This document shows positions 36,080 through 44,877 of a stretch of 64,000 bases of DNA, piece by piece. The notes beneath the pieces were generated by a model, which was not told the origin of the DNA, ran no database searches, and worked only from the letters and a program-made list of their open reading frames with translations. Positions within the stretch are counted from its first letter, which is position 1, and each line of letters begins with the position of its first letter. Position numbers and translations under genes: made by a program. The stretch comes from JBBEBE01 sp040882505 (GTDB lineage Bacteria; Bacteroidota; Rhodothermia; Balneolales; Balneolaceae): NCBI GenBank assembly GCA_040882505.1, contig JBBEBE010000008.1, forward strand, positions 1 to 64,000, in the 5' to 3' direction.

Positions 36080-36748
36080 TTACTCAATCGATGTAAAGAC
36101 ATAGACAAGCACATTGGTGCCGAACCGAAGAGCCGTGTCGACAATCTCCTGCGGGTTTTCGTGCTCGTCATACGCCCAGCCGTCGGACGGATTGGACTCG
36201 TACGTGTAGAGAACGGCCAACCGTCCATCGACAAAGAGGCCCAGACCCTCGGGATCGCCCCCGTCGTGTTCGTGTACCTTGGGCGGGCGACCGGACTCGA
36301 ATCCGTAGGGAGTCCGGTATATTGAATGATCGGGTGGAACCGTCTGAAGCTCCCGGTCGGGAAAAAGTTCGTTGAGCAGAGGCCGGATGCTTGGGTCCAA
36401 CCCGTAATCGTCATCGACCCAGAGAAAGCCTCCCTGTTCCAGATAGCGCCGCAGGGCTGCCAATTCGGTGTCACGGAAGGTGACGGATCCGTGACCGGTC
36501 AGAAAGAGCATGGGGTAGCGGCCCAGCATGTCGCGGTCCAGGCGAACCACCTGCTGCCCGGAAGCCAACGCAATCGGAAACTGCTCACGGGTGAAGGTGA
36601 CCAGGTTGGGGATGGCCGAGGGGGAGTCGTACCAGTCTCCGCCGCCGTCATACTGGATGCGGGCGATGTGAAGGGTCTCCTCTTCCGGGGTTTGGGCAAC
36701 CAGTTGTACGGGAGCCAGCAGGACGATGACAAGTAACAGGCGTCTCAT
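36080..36748 (-). CDS. DUF4159 domain-containing secreted protein
   Basis: 222 residues with a signal peptide (MRRLLLVIVLLAPVQLVAQ). The DUF4159 pattern is clear: HIARIQYDGGGDWYDSPSAIPNL, PMLFLTGHGSVTF, LRRYLEQGGFLWVDDDYG and a final FGTNVLVYVFT. This class I glutamine-amidotransferase-like fold is common in Bacteroidota but has no established activity. It follows the DUF4249 gene with a four-base overlap, suggesting one transcript with the TonB receptor. Confidence 0.85.
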   Translation of the reverse strand: MRRLLLVIVLLAPVQLVAQTPEEETLHIARIQYDGGGDWYDSPSAIPNLVTFTREQFPIALASGQQVVRLDRDMLGRYPMLFLTGHGSVTFRDTELAALRRYLEQGGFLWVDDDYGLDPSIRPLLNELFPDRELQTVPPDHSIYRTPYGFESGRPPKVHEHDGGDPEGLGLFVDGRLAVLYTYESNPSDGWAYDEHENPQEIVDTALRFGTNVLVYVFTSIE

Positions 36749-37650
36749 GGTGTAGAGTCGGGGCGAAGGATCGTGGTCGAGATGGTATCGGCCGACAGGG
36801 AGCCGAAGATTCCCAGTGCTCCTTCAATATGGTAGATTGGATTGGGAATTTCACCCGGCGGAAGGGTCGAGCCGCCGGTCTGGGCGCCTTGTGAGCGGAG
36901 GAAGTCGTGCAGGTTTCGGTCGATGGCGTTGGCAATGATCCGGTTCTTCCCGAAGAACGCGGCTGCGATCCAGGGGTATTGGATGTCGAGGGTATAGGGG
37001 TCGACGCGGGTGAAGTTGGCTTCGTTGACGGGGGTGGAGGGGTTGCTGATGATTTCGTCCATCTCGCTCTGTTCACGTTCGATCAGATCCCGGTAGAAAG
37101 GGGTCAGATTCTCGACCTCCGGCTCGTCAGAGACTGTCTGGAAGAGAAAGACTTGCTGCCGGTCCGACTCGTTCTCCCTGCGAATGCGTACGATGAGCGT
37201 ATCCTGTTGATAGACCAGTGCGTCGGGTACGTCGCTGATGACTTCAAAGACGGGTGGAACCGTGGTTTCGGCAACAATCGGGTCAAATCCGTCGATCTCT
37301 ACATTCAGCCGATAGCTCCGGCCCGGACGGACGGTGTGCGAGATCCAGGCTTGGGGCAGGTAGACCCCCGCCTGAACCGGCCGGTAGGACATCGAGAGCT
37401 CCGAATTCCCGTTTGCATCGAGCAGGTGCAGGGTCACATCGGCCTCGCTTACGGCCACCTCGTCGAACTGATACTCTTGATCAATCGCCACACTGGTCGA
37501 CAGGTAGAGCGGCGGAAGCTCCCGTTCGGCAATCAGATGGGTTTCGACCACCGGGTACTCCCGGTACTCGGGGGAATCCTCCAGCAGGCAGCCGCCCGAC
37601 AGGAAAAAAACCAGCAGAAGGAGAGTCGGATGTCGGTGTACGGATTCCAT
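36745..37650 (-). CDS. DUF4249 domain-containing lipoprotein
   Basis: 301 residues from ATG 37650. Lipoprotein signal with the cysteine in LSGGC. The body contains the DUF4249 features of an all-beta surface protein: RSYRLNVEIDGFDPIVAETTVPPVFEV and the later YTLDIQYPWIAAAFFGKN. In Bacteroidota such proteins are partners of TonB receptors, and one lies four bases upstream here. No enzyme signature seen. Confidence 0.82.
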   Translation of the reverse strand: MESVHRHPTLLLLVFFLSGGCLLEDSPEYREYPVVETHLIAERELPPLYLSTSVAIDQEYQFDEVAVSEADVTLHLLDANGNSELSMSYRPVQAGVYLPQAWISHTVRPGRSYRLNVEIDGFDPIVAETTVPPVFEVISDVPDALVYQQDTLIVRIRRENESDRQQVFLFQTVSDEPEVENLTPFYRDLIEREQSEMDEIISNPSTPVNEANFTRVDPYTLDIQYPWIAAAFFGKNRIIANAIDRNLHDFLRSQGAQTGGSTLPPGEIPNPIYHIEGALGIFGSLSADTISTTILRPDSTP

Positions 37651-37654
37651 GGGT

Positions 37655-40009
37655 CTAAAACTGAACGGTGTAGGAGATGGCCGGGAGGATCGGCAGCAGG
37701 GGCACCGAGCTCTTTTCGACCGGATTTTCGTCAAAGTCGTACTGATAGAACCAGATGTTGCGCCGCGAATAGGCGTTGATGATCTGAAACTGCCACTCGG
37801 CTTGTGCTCGGCCGAAAAACGTTCCTGTCCGGATGGCCCCCAGGTCCAGGCGGTGATAGGCCGGCAGGCGGGCACGGTTCAACTCTTCGACAATGAAGGT
37901 CTCCTGAGAAATGTTGCCCCAGGGCAGGTGGCCGATCTGGGTTCGACCCGTCGGTTCGGTATACGCCTGTCCGGTCGCATAGGAGAAGACGGCGTTGAGA
38001 CGCCACCGTCGGGAGAGCTGCCGCGAGGCGACCATCGTGAGATCGTGTGTCCGGTCGTACTTGGGTGCATAGAATCGGGCCGTGCCGGGACGTCCAAGCG
38101 GAGGCGTGTTGAACCCGGGAAATTTGCGTCGGGTGATCGAAAACGTGTAGCCGATATGCCCGGTCCAGGGGCCTTCCTTCTTCTCCAGCAGCCATTCGGC
38201 GCCCCACGCGTACCCTTTTCCGAACCGGAAGAGCGCCTCGTAGTCGATTCCGGCCACATCCTGAATGAACGGGTTCAACTCGAAAAGATCCTGCATGGTG
38301 CGGTAGTAGACCTCCATGTCCAGCTGATAGCCTTCGAACGGCAAGGTTTTGACGCCGGCCACCCACTGATCACCCCAGGCGGGGGTGACCCCGTGGTCGG
38401 TGGTGAGCCAGATGTCGAACCCGGAGAACGCCTCATTGGTCACCAGCGTCAAATGCTGCACATAGCGCCCGTAGGCGAACTGCAGACGAATCCGCTCGTC
38501 GGGTTCATGCTCCAGGGAGAGACGGGGCTCCAGGCGGGTGTAGTTCCCCTCGGAGAAGTGGCTCAGGCGGAGCCCGCCTTCAAGGGTCCAGCGGGGGGCC
38601 AGCTCCCATCGATCCTGCACATAGGCCGATGCGTAGGTTGGTTTGGACCGGTTGGTGAAGGTGACATTGCCGTCGAAACGGTCCTGAAACCGAAAGTTCA
38701 TGATTCCTGCCCAGATGCCGCCCGTGACGGTGTGGTGCTCGGAGGGGAGGTACTCCAGGTCGGCCTTGATGGAGAGATCTTCGATTCGGTTGATCCGGTT
38801 GAAGTCCGTCCCGGCGATCCGGAAGTCGGGGTCGCTGTAGTAGTTCGAAATGGTGGCGGTGAGTCGGCCAAAAAGACGGTCATGAAAGATGTGCCGCCAG
38901 TTCAAACTTCCCGTCCGGTTGCCGTAGTTCAGGCGGATCGAGGCGTCATCGGCGAAGGGAACCGAGAGGCGATCCTGGCCCTGATAGACCGAGAAGGTGA
39001 GGCGGTCGCGCGGCGTCACGTCTGCATTGACCCGGGCATTGATGTCCAGAAAATGAAACTTGTCCGGGATGGACTCCGACTGGGTGCGCAGCGCCGCCAG
39101 TAGGGGCTCTAACGTGGAGCGCCGTACGGCCACCATCCAGGAGCCGTAGCGGTGCGGCCCCTCGAGCATCGCCCGGGAGGCGAGCATGCCTGCCGAGACC
39201 ACACCCCCAAATTCGTTCCGGTTGCCATCCTTGTTGTAGACCGTCAGGACCGATCCGATGCGCCCGCCATATTCAGCCGGATAGCCCCCCTTATAGAGGC
39301 GTACATCCTTGATGGCATCGGGGTTAAAGGTCGAGTAGAAACCAAAGAAGTGGGTGGGATTGTAGACCGTGGTCTCGTCGAGCAGAATCAGGGTCTGATC
39401 CGGACTCCCGCCCCGAATATAGAGCCCGCTGGAGTAGTCCGAGGCCGCCTTGACTCCCGGCATGAGCTGGATGGAACGGAACAGGTCGGGCTCGATCACG
39501 GCCGGCAGCTCCCGCACCCGGGCCGCTTCCATGGTGGCGATCCCGATGTTGCGCCGCTCACGCATCTCCTCCTCGGACTGCACCACAATCTCTTCGAGTT
39601 GAACCCCCTCGGGCACCAGCTCCAGATCCAGTCGCAGCTGTTCGCCCGCCTCCAGCTCGATCGGCTGCTGAAGCATCCGGTAGCCGATGAAACTGACGGC
39701 CAGGGTATAGGATCCCGGTTCCAGATCGGTGAGTGCGTAGTAGCCGGCGCTGTTGGAGCTGCCGCCTCGCTGCGTCTCCAAAATAGCTAGGTTGGCGGCG
39801 ATAAGCGTCTCTCCGGTCTGCGCGTCGCTTACATAGCCGTAGACCGAGGCGCGATCCTGCGACTGTGCCAGTGCCGGTCGGGAAAGAGGCCCCCAAAGAA
39901 GCACAACCAACAAAAGCAGAGAACATAACCGACAAGCGGAGCGCAGAAGCTGAACACCCTGCTCTCGAATCCGTTCCGGTCGGGGTCTGTACAAGAAACA
40001 TCTGTTCAT
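37655..40009 (-). CDS. TonB-dependent receptor with N-terminal carboxypeptidase-like domain
   Basis: 784 residues. Signal peptide (about 28-48), CarboxypepD-regulatory-like beta-sandwich (YGYVSDAQTGETLIAANLAI), plug domain (PAVIEPDLFRSIQLMPGVK, LYIRGGSPDQTLILLDE) and a C-terminal beta-barrel ending in aromatic-rich strands. It imports an unknown ligand across the outer membrane using TonB energy. DUF4249 and DUF4159 genes follow directly, as in other Bacteroidota loci. Confidence 0.92.
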   Translation of the reverse strand: MNRCFLYRPRPERIREQGVQLLRSACRLCSLLLLVVLLWGPLSRPALAQSQDRASVYGYVSDAQTGETLIAANLAILETQRGGSSNSAGYYALTDLEPGSYTLAVSFIGYRMLQQPIELEAGEQLRLDLELVPEGVQLEEIVVQSEEEMRERRNIGIATMEAARVRELPAVIEPDLFRSIQLMPGVKAASDYSSGLYIRGGSPDQTLILLDETTVYNPTHFFGFYSTFNPDAIKDVRLYKGGYPAEYGGRIGSVLTVYNKDGNRNEFGGVVSAGMLASRAMLEGPHRYGSWMVAVRRSTLEPLLAALRTQSESIPDKFHFLDINARVNADVTPRDRLTFSVYQGQDRLSVPFADDASIRLNYGNRTGSLNWRHIFHDRLFGRLTATISNYYSDPDFRIAGTDFNRINRIEDLSIKADLEYLPSEHHTVTGGIWAGIMNFRFQDRFDGNVTFTNRSKPTYASAYVQDRWELAPRWTLEGGLRLSHFSEGNYTRLEPRLSLEHEPDERIRLQFAYGRYVQHLTLVTNEAFSGFDIWLTTDHGVTPAWGDQWVAGVKTLPFEGYQLDMEVYYRTMQDLFELNPFIQDVAGIDYEALFRFGKGYAWGAEWLLEKKEGPWTGHIGYTFSITRRKFPGFNTPPLGRPGTARFYAPKYDRTHDLTMVASRQLSRRWRLNAVFSYATGQAYTEPTGRTQIGHLPWGNISQETFIVEELNRARLPAYHRLDLGAIRTGTFFGRAQAEWQFQIINAYSRRNIWFYQYDFDENPVEKSSVPLLPILPAISYTVQF

Positions 40010-40283
40010 ACGATGGTGGATTCCTCCAAAAACTCCCTATGCCGGTCTGAGATTCGAAACAGCCCGAAAAGTAGTCAAACCGGCCACGAGTTGGAAGCCT
40101 CCACGATCATGAAATCGTTAGAAGATGGCAACGAAATCGCCTATCTTGAGGACGTGTCGTGAGGTCTCCAAACCGACCTGCTTCCTCTCGGGTTGAACCG
40201 ACAGGGGGAACGTTTTCCGACCCCGTGGCGTTGAAGCCATCAGAGTCGGATAGAACACAACGACTCACGTTCTTTATCATATT

Positions 40284-40652
40284 GGGGCTGTAAAGGTTTC
40301 GACGGGATGAGTAGCATCGCAGGTTGCATGCCGAGTGTGTCCGGTGGATTCTCGTAAAAATACCACCATGGAATAATGTAGTTGACAACAACTATTCTTA
40401 CCGTCTCGCAGCGTAAGCTAGCTTGACCGTTCCATTCGTGCTTGTCTGTAGGCATGGATTCGGAGCGCCGACTCATACAGACTGGTATTCCTCGCGTGTC
40501 TGTCGCGATGGATACAAGATTTAAGCAGACTAGTGTGAGACTGCCCGTTGCCGGGCGTACCCTCATGCGAATCCCAAATCGGCAACTACGCGTGTAGATA
40601 CTTGAACGATATACCATTTCGGACCCGGGTTCGATTCCCGGCAGCTCCACCA
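40284..40652 (+). ncRNA. ssrA: tmRNA (SsrA)
   Basis: The 5' end GGGGCTGTAAAGGTTTCGAC starts at 40284 and pairs with the 3' CAGCTCC before discriminator A and encoded CCA (40650-40652). The T arm GGACCCGGGTTCGATTCCCGGC is typical. The resume codon is read as GAC at 40384 after TAGTT, giving the tag DNNYSYRLAA followed by TAA at 40414-40416. It rescues stalled ribosomes and tags truncated proteins for degradation. The length of about 369 bases is normal. Confidence 0.95.
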
Positions 40653-40676
40653 ATTGGCACCATGCCAACAAAAAGA

Positions 40677-40708
40677 AAGCCCGCTTCCGAGAGGAGGCGG
40701 GCTTTTTT
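40677..40708 (+). terminator. Intrinsic terminator after ssrA
   Basis: Perfect 7-bp stem (40678-40684 with 40697-40703) followed by a run of six T (40703-40708), 25 bases after the tmRNA CCA. Confidence 0.85.
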
Positions 40709-40762
40709 GTTAGGACAGTTCGGGCTTCTCTCGAACTGTCGCACTGCTATTCTGATTCCACA

Positions 40763-41059
40763 CTCTTGGTGGGTTTTTATTCGCAACATCCGATCAAGGC
40801 CTGCAACCTCTGGAAAACCACCCATTTCCCAATATTCGTCGAATGTTTTCTGAATGGTCAGACGTTGTTTGGTCGAAATTTGTTTGTCGTTATCAATTCC
40901 TTTGAAGTCAAGAAACTCCCGGAATGAAAACGGGAACAGTTCCCAGGAGAGTGACCGACCACGCATCTGTGTTGCAATCTCTCGAGAAAGCATTTGTGCT
41001 GACGATCCGGCAATATTAATTACCAGATAATGTTTGAACTGGCGATAAATAGTGGTGGA
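40763..41059 (-). pseudogene. Fragment of an AAA ATPase of the ATP-binding/DUF4143 family
   Basis: The minus-strand frame reads VINIAGSSAQMLSREIAT, then RGRSLSWELFPFSFREFLDF and WEMGGFPEV, the middle of the family of about 400-residue ATPases found in prokaryotic islands (AAA_14 with DUF4143). The Walker A and N-terminal part are missing, an in-frame stop lies at 41060-41062, and similarity ends at KTHQE near 40763, where the frame runs toward the ssrA terminator. It is a dead remnant; no start or stop of the original gene survives. Confidence 0.75.
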
Positions 41060-41220
41060 TTACTCAAGATGCAGGAGCACACGTCTCATAGCGCCTCTTG
41101 GTACTCGTATCGAACGTGTCTCGAATGTCTGTAGAGGTGCATACATGCCACCTGTAGTCGTTCGATACTGAATGCGTTAAGGTAGTTCTCTGGTTGCATT
41201 CGGGTTGCCTGTTGTCGGTT
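41060..41220. other. Spacer with no recognised gene
   Basis: This stretch holds only a 37-codon minus-strand frame (41086-41199) with no recognisable family and no clear ribosome binding site. It is part of the degraded zone beside ssrA. Confidence 0.4.
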
Positions 41221-41580
41221 TCAACGAAGAATCTTCTCCATCTTTTTTCCTTTAGCCAGCTCGTCTACCAGCTTGTCCAGGTATCTGACCTGCTTGGTGA
41301 CCGGAGTATTGATCTCCTCAATACGGTAGCCACAAATGACGCCTTTGATGAGGGGAGCATTCGGATGCAAGGTGGCTCGATTGAAGAAGGTTTCAAACGT
41401 TACTTCCTCTTCAATGAGCTGTTGAACTTCTTGTTCATCAAAGCCAGTCAACCACTCGATCACTTGATGAAGTTCCTCTTTTGTTCGCTGCTTTCTCTCG
41501 ACCTTTTTGAGGTAATGCGGATATACGGATGCGAACGTCATTTCTGCCATTCGTTTGTCATGTTCAGGAGTAGTTGTCAT
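41221..41580 (-). CDS. DUF2200 domain-containing protein
   Basis: 119 residues. The family pattern is present: MTFASVYPHYLKKVERKQRTKEELHQVIEWLTGF, FETFFNRA and ICGYRIEEI..P..KQVRYLDKLVDELAKGK. Members are small cytosolic proteins of unknown function, found scattered in Bacteroidota and Firmicutes genomes. It stands alone on the minus strand. Confidence 0.85.
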   Translation of the reverse strand: MTTTPEHDKRMAEMTFASVYPHYLKKVERKQRTKEELHQVIEWLTGFDEQEVQQLIEEEVTFETFFNRATLHPNAPLIKGVICGYRIEEINTPVTKQVRYLDKLVDELAKGKKMEKILR

Positions 41581-41753
41581 GCCGAACTGTTCTTTACTGA
41601 TTTTAATCTGTATGTGTAGGCTCGTGGGGCTTCTTCCAGCGCAAATTCCATGATTTTTAATCAGGTTGCAACAGACACGTTTCGTGGTTCACGGTCGGAG
41701 ATAATTTGAATGAACGACGAGCACGGAAGGAGATGAGAGGTGGTGGGCGTCTT

Positions 41754-42869
41754 TCAACGTACCCCGTGAAGCAATCCGTATGCAACCGCGCTTCCGGCAA
41801 TCAAAAAGGGAATAGACCATGCATGAAACTCGGACCAACGGGCATGGCCTCGAGAGAGACGTATGGCGATGAGGTTGGCGAGTGAACCGATGCCCAGACC
41901 AAATCCACCGACACTTACGCCCCACGCAAGCAACTGCCACTCGTCTGTAAAGGACTCCAAAAAGATGGCAGCCGGTACGTTCGATATTACTTGCGAGAGG
42001 AGCACTCCGGCCGAGAATACCCCTCCCGGTATCCCGTCGATGTACTGTGCCAAAGCGGCGATGGCAGGCAGATGTGACAGAAGGCCCAGGTCCACAAACA
42101 TCATAAGAAACACCAGCAGAAGCATCCAATCAAGTCCGAGGAGCACGTTGCGTGAGAAGACCCAATAGAGAACAAGGACGCCACTGGCCGCGCCCATCGC
42201 GAATCCCAGATCGACCAGAACCAAAAACACTGGATAGAGCAGAAGGGAGACAATGAACAGGGTTCGGTGGATGCCAGGGTCTGTGTCCAATGGATTGACC
42301 GTGATGATACGCCTTGAAAATGCCACGGTTACGGCCACCAATAGCAAGAACATCAGAGCAAGAACGAGGGGTCCCATGGCCCAAAGAAACTCCGGTATGG
42401 TGGCTCCGGACGCCTGCCAGAGAAACAGGTTCTGCGGATTCCCGATCGGGCTGATGGCCGACCCTGCGTTGACCGCAAAGGCCTCGAAGATCACCAGGCG
42501 CCCCATGGGTAGCTCGGCAACGGCGCCCAGGCCAAGCGTCAATGGGACCACAATAAACAGGGCGACATCATTGGTAATAAAGGCAGACAAGAGGGCCGAA
42601 AAGAGAACCAGAACCATCGCCAGCGTTCTCTCTGTTCGAATTCCTGCAATGATTTTTTGCCCGGCAGAGGCCAGGAATCCACTCTCTTCAAGGCCCCGGC
42701 TAAGAACCATGAGCCCGGCCAACGCTCCGATGGTCTTCCAGTCTACCAGCGCTGCAAGTCCATGGGCAGAGACGGGTGCCAGCCAGAAGAGGGGCAGAAA
42801 TGCGAGAAGAAGGACGAGAAGCAGGGTCTCTTTCCGAAGCCGGCCCAGAACACGTCGAAAGAGGGACAT
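41754..42869 (-). CDS. SLC13/ArsB-like anion transporter
   Basis: 371 residues with about ten membrane helices. The ion transporter superfamily signature is the re-entrant loop blocks FITNDVALFIVVPLTLGLG and FEAFAVNAGSAISPIGNPQN in the first half, with a second NVPAAIFL block in the second half (QVISNVPAAIF). The family includes citrate/divalent anion and arsenite transporters; substrate unknown. Single gene. Confidence 0.85.
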   Translation of the reverse strand: MSLFRRVLGRLRKETLLLVLLLAFLPLFWLAPVSAHGLAALVDWKTIGALAGLMVLSRGLEESGFLASAGQKIIAGIRTERTLAMVLVLFSALLSAFITNDVALFIVVPLTLGLGAVAELPMGRLVIFEAFAVNAGSAISPIGNPQNLFLWQASGATIPEFLWAMGPLVLALMFLLLVAVTVAFSRRIITVNPLDTDPGIHRTLFIVSLLLYPVFLVLVDLGFAMGAASGVLVLYWVFSRNVLLGLDWMLLLVFLMMFVDLGLLSHLPAIAALAQYIDGIPGGVFSAGVLLSQVISNVPAAIFLESFTDEWQLLAWGVSVGGFGLGIGSLANLIAIRLSRGHARWSEFHAWSIPFLIAGSAVAYGLLHGVR

Positions 42870-42938
42870 GATGATGGATTGAGTAATCTGCGTGATCTAT
42901 ATACTCACCCGTTTGGGGACGTACGCTCCTTGGTTGGA

Positions 42939-43586
42939 CTACGAGACAGCATTTGCTTCCGTAATGGGAATACGAAGGGTCAACTCTTCCCAGGAAAATT
43001 CGATGAATCCGTCGCCTTCGGGCGTACCGAAGATCTCGAACGTCAACTGCTCGGTAAATTCGTGCATCCCGGGTGTGACCTCGAAGCGAAGGACGTCCAG
43101 TGCCGGGTCGTAGTCATCGGCCAGGTGCTGATCCCAGTTTTCATTCAAAATCACGGTCCAAGTGCCTTGGCCGGGGATCGTGAAAAACGCGTATTTCCCT
43201 GCGGGAACGGTTTCGCCTGCAAGGATCATGTCATTGGCGAATTCCACGCTGGTTGCCATGTGTGCCCCTGTCACCCACACCTGATCGTAGTCTACAAGAT
43301 TCCCCCAAATCTCGCGACCCCGGACGGAGGGAGCACTGTACACCATGTGAACATGGGTGTCTCCGACATTGGCCATCGCCGTTCGTTCGGGGCTCAAGGG
43401 CGCATCTTCCCCGGCTTCGTTGGCCGACTCTTGTGGCTGATCACTTGATGGCTGTTGATCTTCTGTCATTGCAGGCTCTTGCCCTGCCTCCGGATTCGGG
43501 TTGTCGGAGCTCTGCTGGCAGGAGACAAATGAGCCTGAGACGGCAAGGGTGATCAGTGCGAGAAGAATTGAGTGGAGTCGATTCAT
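42939..43586 (-). CDS. DUF2911 domain-containing lipoprotein
   Basis: 215 residues. Lipoprotein signal with cysteine in SGSFVSC, a Glu/Ser/Pro-rich linker (about 25-65) and a DUF2911 domain (YSAPSVRGREIWGNLV, WVTGAHMATSVEFANDM, VPAGKYAFFTIPG, TWTVILNENW). Members are secreted beta-sandwich proteins in Bacteroidota without known activity. Confidence 0.88.
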   Translation of the reverse strand: MNRLHSILLALITLAVSGSFVSCQQSSDNPNPEAGQEPAMTEDQQPSSDQPQESANEAGEDAPLSPERTAMANVGDTHVHMVYSAPSVRGREIWGNLVDYDQVWVTGAHMATSVEFANDMILAGETVPAGKYAFFTIPGQGTWTVILNENWDQHLADDYDPALDVLRFEVTPGMHEFTEQLTFEIFGTPEGDGFIEFSWEELTLRIPITEANAVS

Positions 43587-43642
43587 CGGTTCGGGTGGTT
43601 TGTGTCTCTATAGATGGAAATGGAGAGCAAGATCCGTTGAAA

Positions 43643-44056
43643 TCAAACATTGATCAATCGAAGCTCCTCGATTGTTTCAAAATCTTTTGTATTAAATGTT
43701 GCAAGCTCTATTACACCATGGGCAATTGCAATTCCAGCAATTTCCAAGTCGTGTATGTTCTTCCCATTCACTTGGTGACGATCAAGGAGATCAAGAAAAA
43801 TTGCCATGGATTCATGGCTGGGGTAGAGTACTTCCATACCTTCAATAATTTCATGAAGGATCTCTAGCGCTATTGTAGTGCTTAGGCCGTATCCATGGGC
43901 TTTTGTGACGACAGCAAGAAACTCACTGATATTCTTTGAAGTGGTAGTGAGTTCTTGGTTACTGCTGTCGAGTATGATTCGAGCTCTCTCGTAGAATTGT
44001 GAATCCTGATCGATACCATAAATCAGGACATTGGTGTCGACAAGAAGTTTACTCAT
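43643..44056 (-). CDS. vapC: PIN-domain ribonuclease toxin, VapC type
   Basis: 137 residues. The acidic catalytic residues of the PIN fold are present: Asp in LLVDTNVLIYG near residue 7, Glu in SEFLAV, and Asp in the NIHDLEIAGIAI and FNTKDF segments. VapC toxins cleave tRNA or rRNA. The gene overlaps the upstream small antitoxin-like gene, the usual type II layout. Confidence 0.88.
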   Translation of the reverse strand: MSKLLVDTNVLIYGIDQDSQFYERARIILDSSNQELTTTSKNISEFLAVVTKAHGYGLSTTIALEILHEIIEGMEVLYPSHESMAIFLDLLDRHQVNGKNIHDLEIAGIAIAHGVIELATFNTKDFETIEELRLINV

Positions 44057-44228
44057 AGGCCAGTGAACGCAGATCTTGATTATCCAGCTTGCCTTGGAGT
44101 TTCAAGGATCTGATGTTCGGTTTCGCTTTCTTTCTCTTTCGTAAAGAGTTGAGGTAGAGATACACTTTTTCCACCTCTTGATCGGAGAGTGTGTCAATCT
44201 CTCGTTTAACTTTCTCTTTGGTAATCAT
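44049..44228 (-). CDS. Small antitoxin-like protein paired with VapC
   Basis: 59 residues (MITKEKVKREIDTLSDQEVE at the start), a short helical and Lys-rich protein. The pattern resembles DUF2281/VapB-like antitoxins, which begin with a LSDQEVEKVYLYLNSL-type helix for toxin binding and DNA contact. Its stop overlaps the vapC ATG by 8 bases, so the pair is translationally coupled; that arrangement is the main support. Below the usual minimum length for gene finding. Confidence 0.75.
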   Translation of the reverse strand: MITKEKVKREIDTLSDQEVEKVYLYLNSLRKRKKAKPNIRSLKLQGKLDNQDLRSLAYE

Positions 44229-44317
44229 TGGATTGTAATGTTTCGTCTGCTGTAATGTACTTAACGGACTAGAATTTTCATAAGTATATAGGAATGGACT
44301 GCATTGGAATCTCCTGA

Positions 44318-44848
44318 TTAAACAGAATCAAACTCCTTGGGATATTTGACCGTACCATGAACGCCATCGAGACCATTTTCAGTCAATTCCAGAGCCAGGA
44401 AGGCGTTGTTCGGTACATCGAACGGTGTCTTGATTCCCCACTGACTGGCCGGTTGGAAGCCGAATCGTGGGTAGTAGTCCGGGTGACCCAGTACAATAAT
44501 GAACTTGTAGCCCAACGATTTCGCTATTTTCAAACCTTCGGTGACAAGTTGGCTCCCGATTCCTTGGTTTTGATGCTTGGTATCGACAGCCATGGGGGCC
44601 AGAGAGAGACTCTCAAACTGTTGGCCGGATTCAGCCCGGATGGTCAGCTTTGTAAAGAGGATGTGCCCGACGATGGTGTCTTTTGACAGGGCGATCAATG
44701 AGAGTTCGGGAGCGAAGGCGTCGCAACTGCGCAAGGCATCGACGAGTTTGGCTTCGTTCTTCTGACCAAATGCGCTCTCATTCAGTTGAAAGACGGTTGG
44801 GTAGTCAGAAGGGCACTCTTGTCGGATGACGATCGAAGACAGAATCAT
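44318..44848 (-). CDS. GNAT family N-acetyltransferase (YhbS-like)
   Basis: 176 residues. Acetyl-CoA fold with SLAPMAVDTKHQNQGIGSQLV (the Q/RxxGxG/A motif) and a C-terminal LGHPDYYPRFGFQPAS motif, which is that of the YhbS/GCN5-type group. Substrate unknown. Stands alone in the accessory region. Confidence 0.85.
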   Translation of the reverse strand: MILSSIVIRQECPSDYPTVFQLNESAFGQKNEAKLVDALRSCDAFAPELSLIALSKDTIVGHILFTKLTIRAESGQQFESLSLAPMAVDTKHQNQGIGSQLVTEGLKIAKSLGYKFIIVLGHPDYYPRFGFQPASQWGIKTPFDVPNNAFLALELTENGLDGVHGTVKYPKEFDSV

Positions 44849-44877
44849 GGCGGATCTCTCCTTGCCTGTATGTCAGG

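Noticed and set aside
37649..39103. Plus-strand frame of 484 codons over the TonB receptor
   Set aside because: Antisense shadow of the receptor gene; no recognisable domain.
40111..40164. 17-codon plus-strand frame upstream of ssrA
   Set aside because: Too short, no ribosome binding site, no known leader peptide role.
41086..41199. 37-codon minus-strand frame beside the ATPase fragment
   Set aside because: No family, no clear ribosome binding site; could be part of another decayed gene but nothing supports it.
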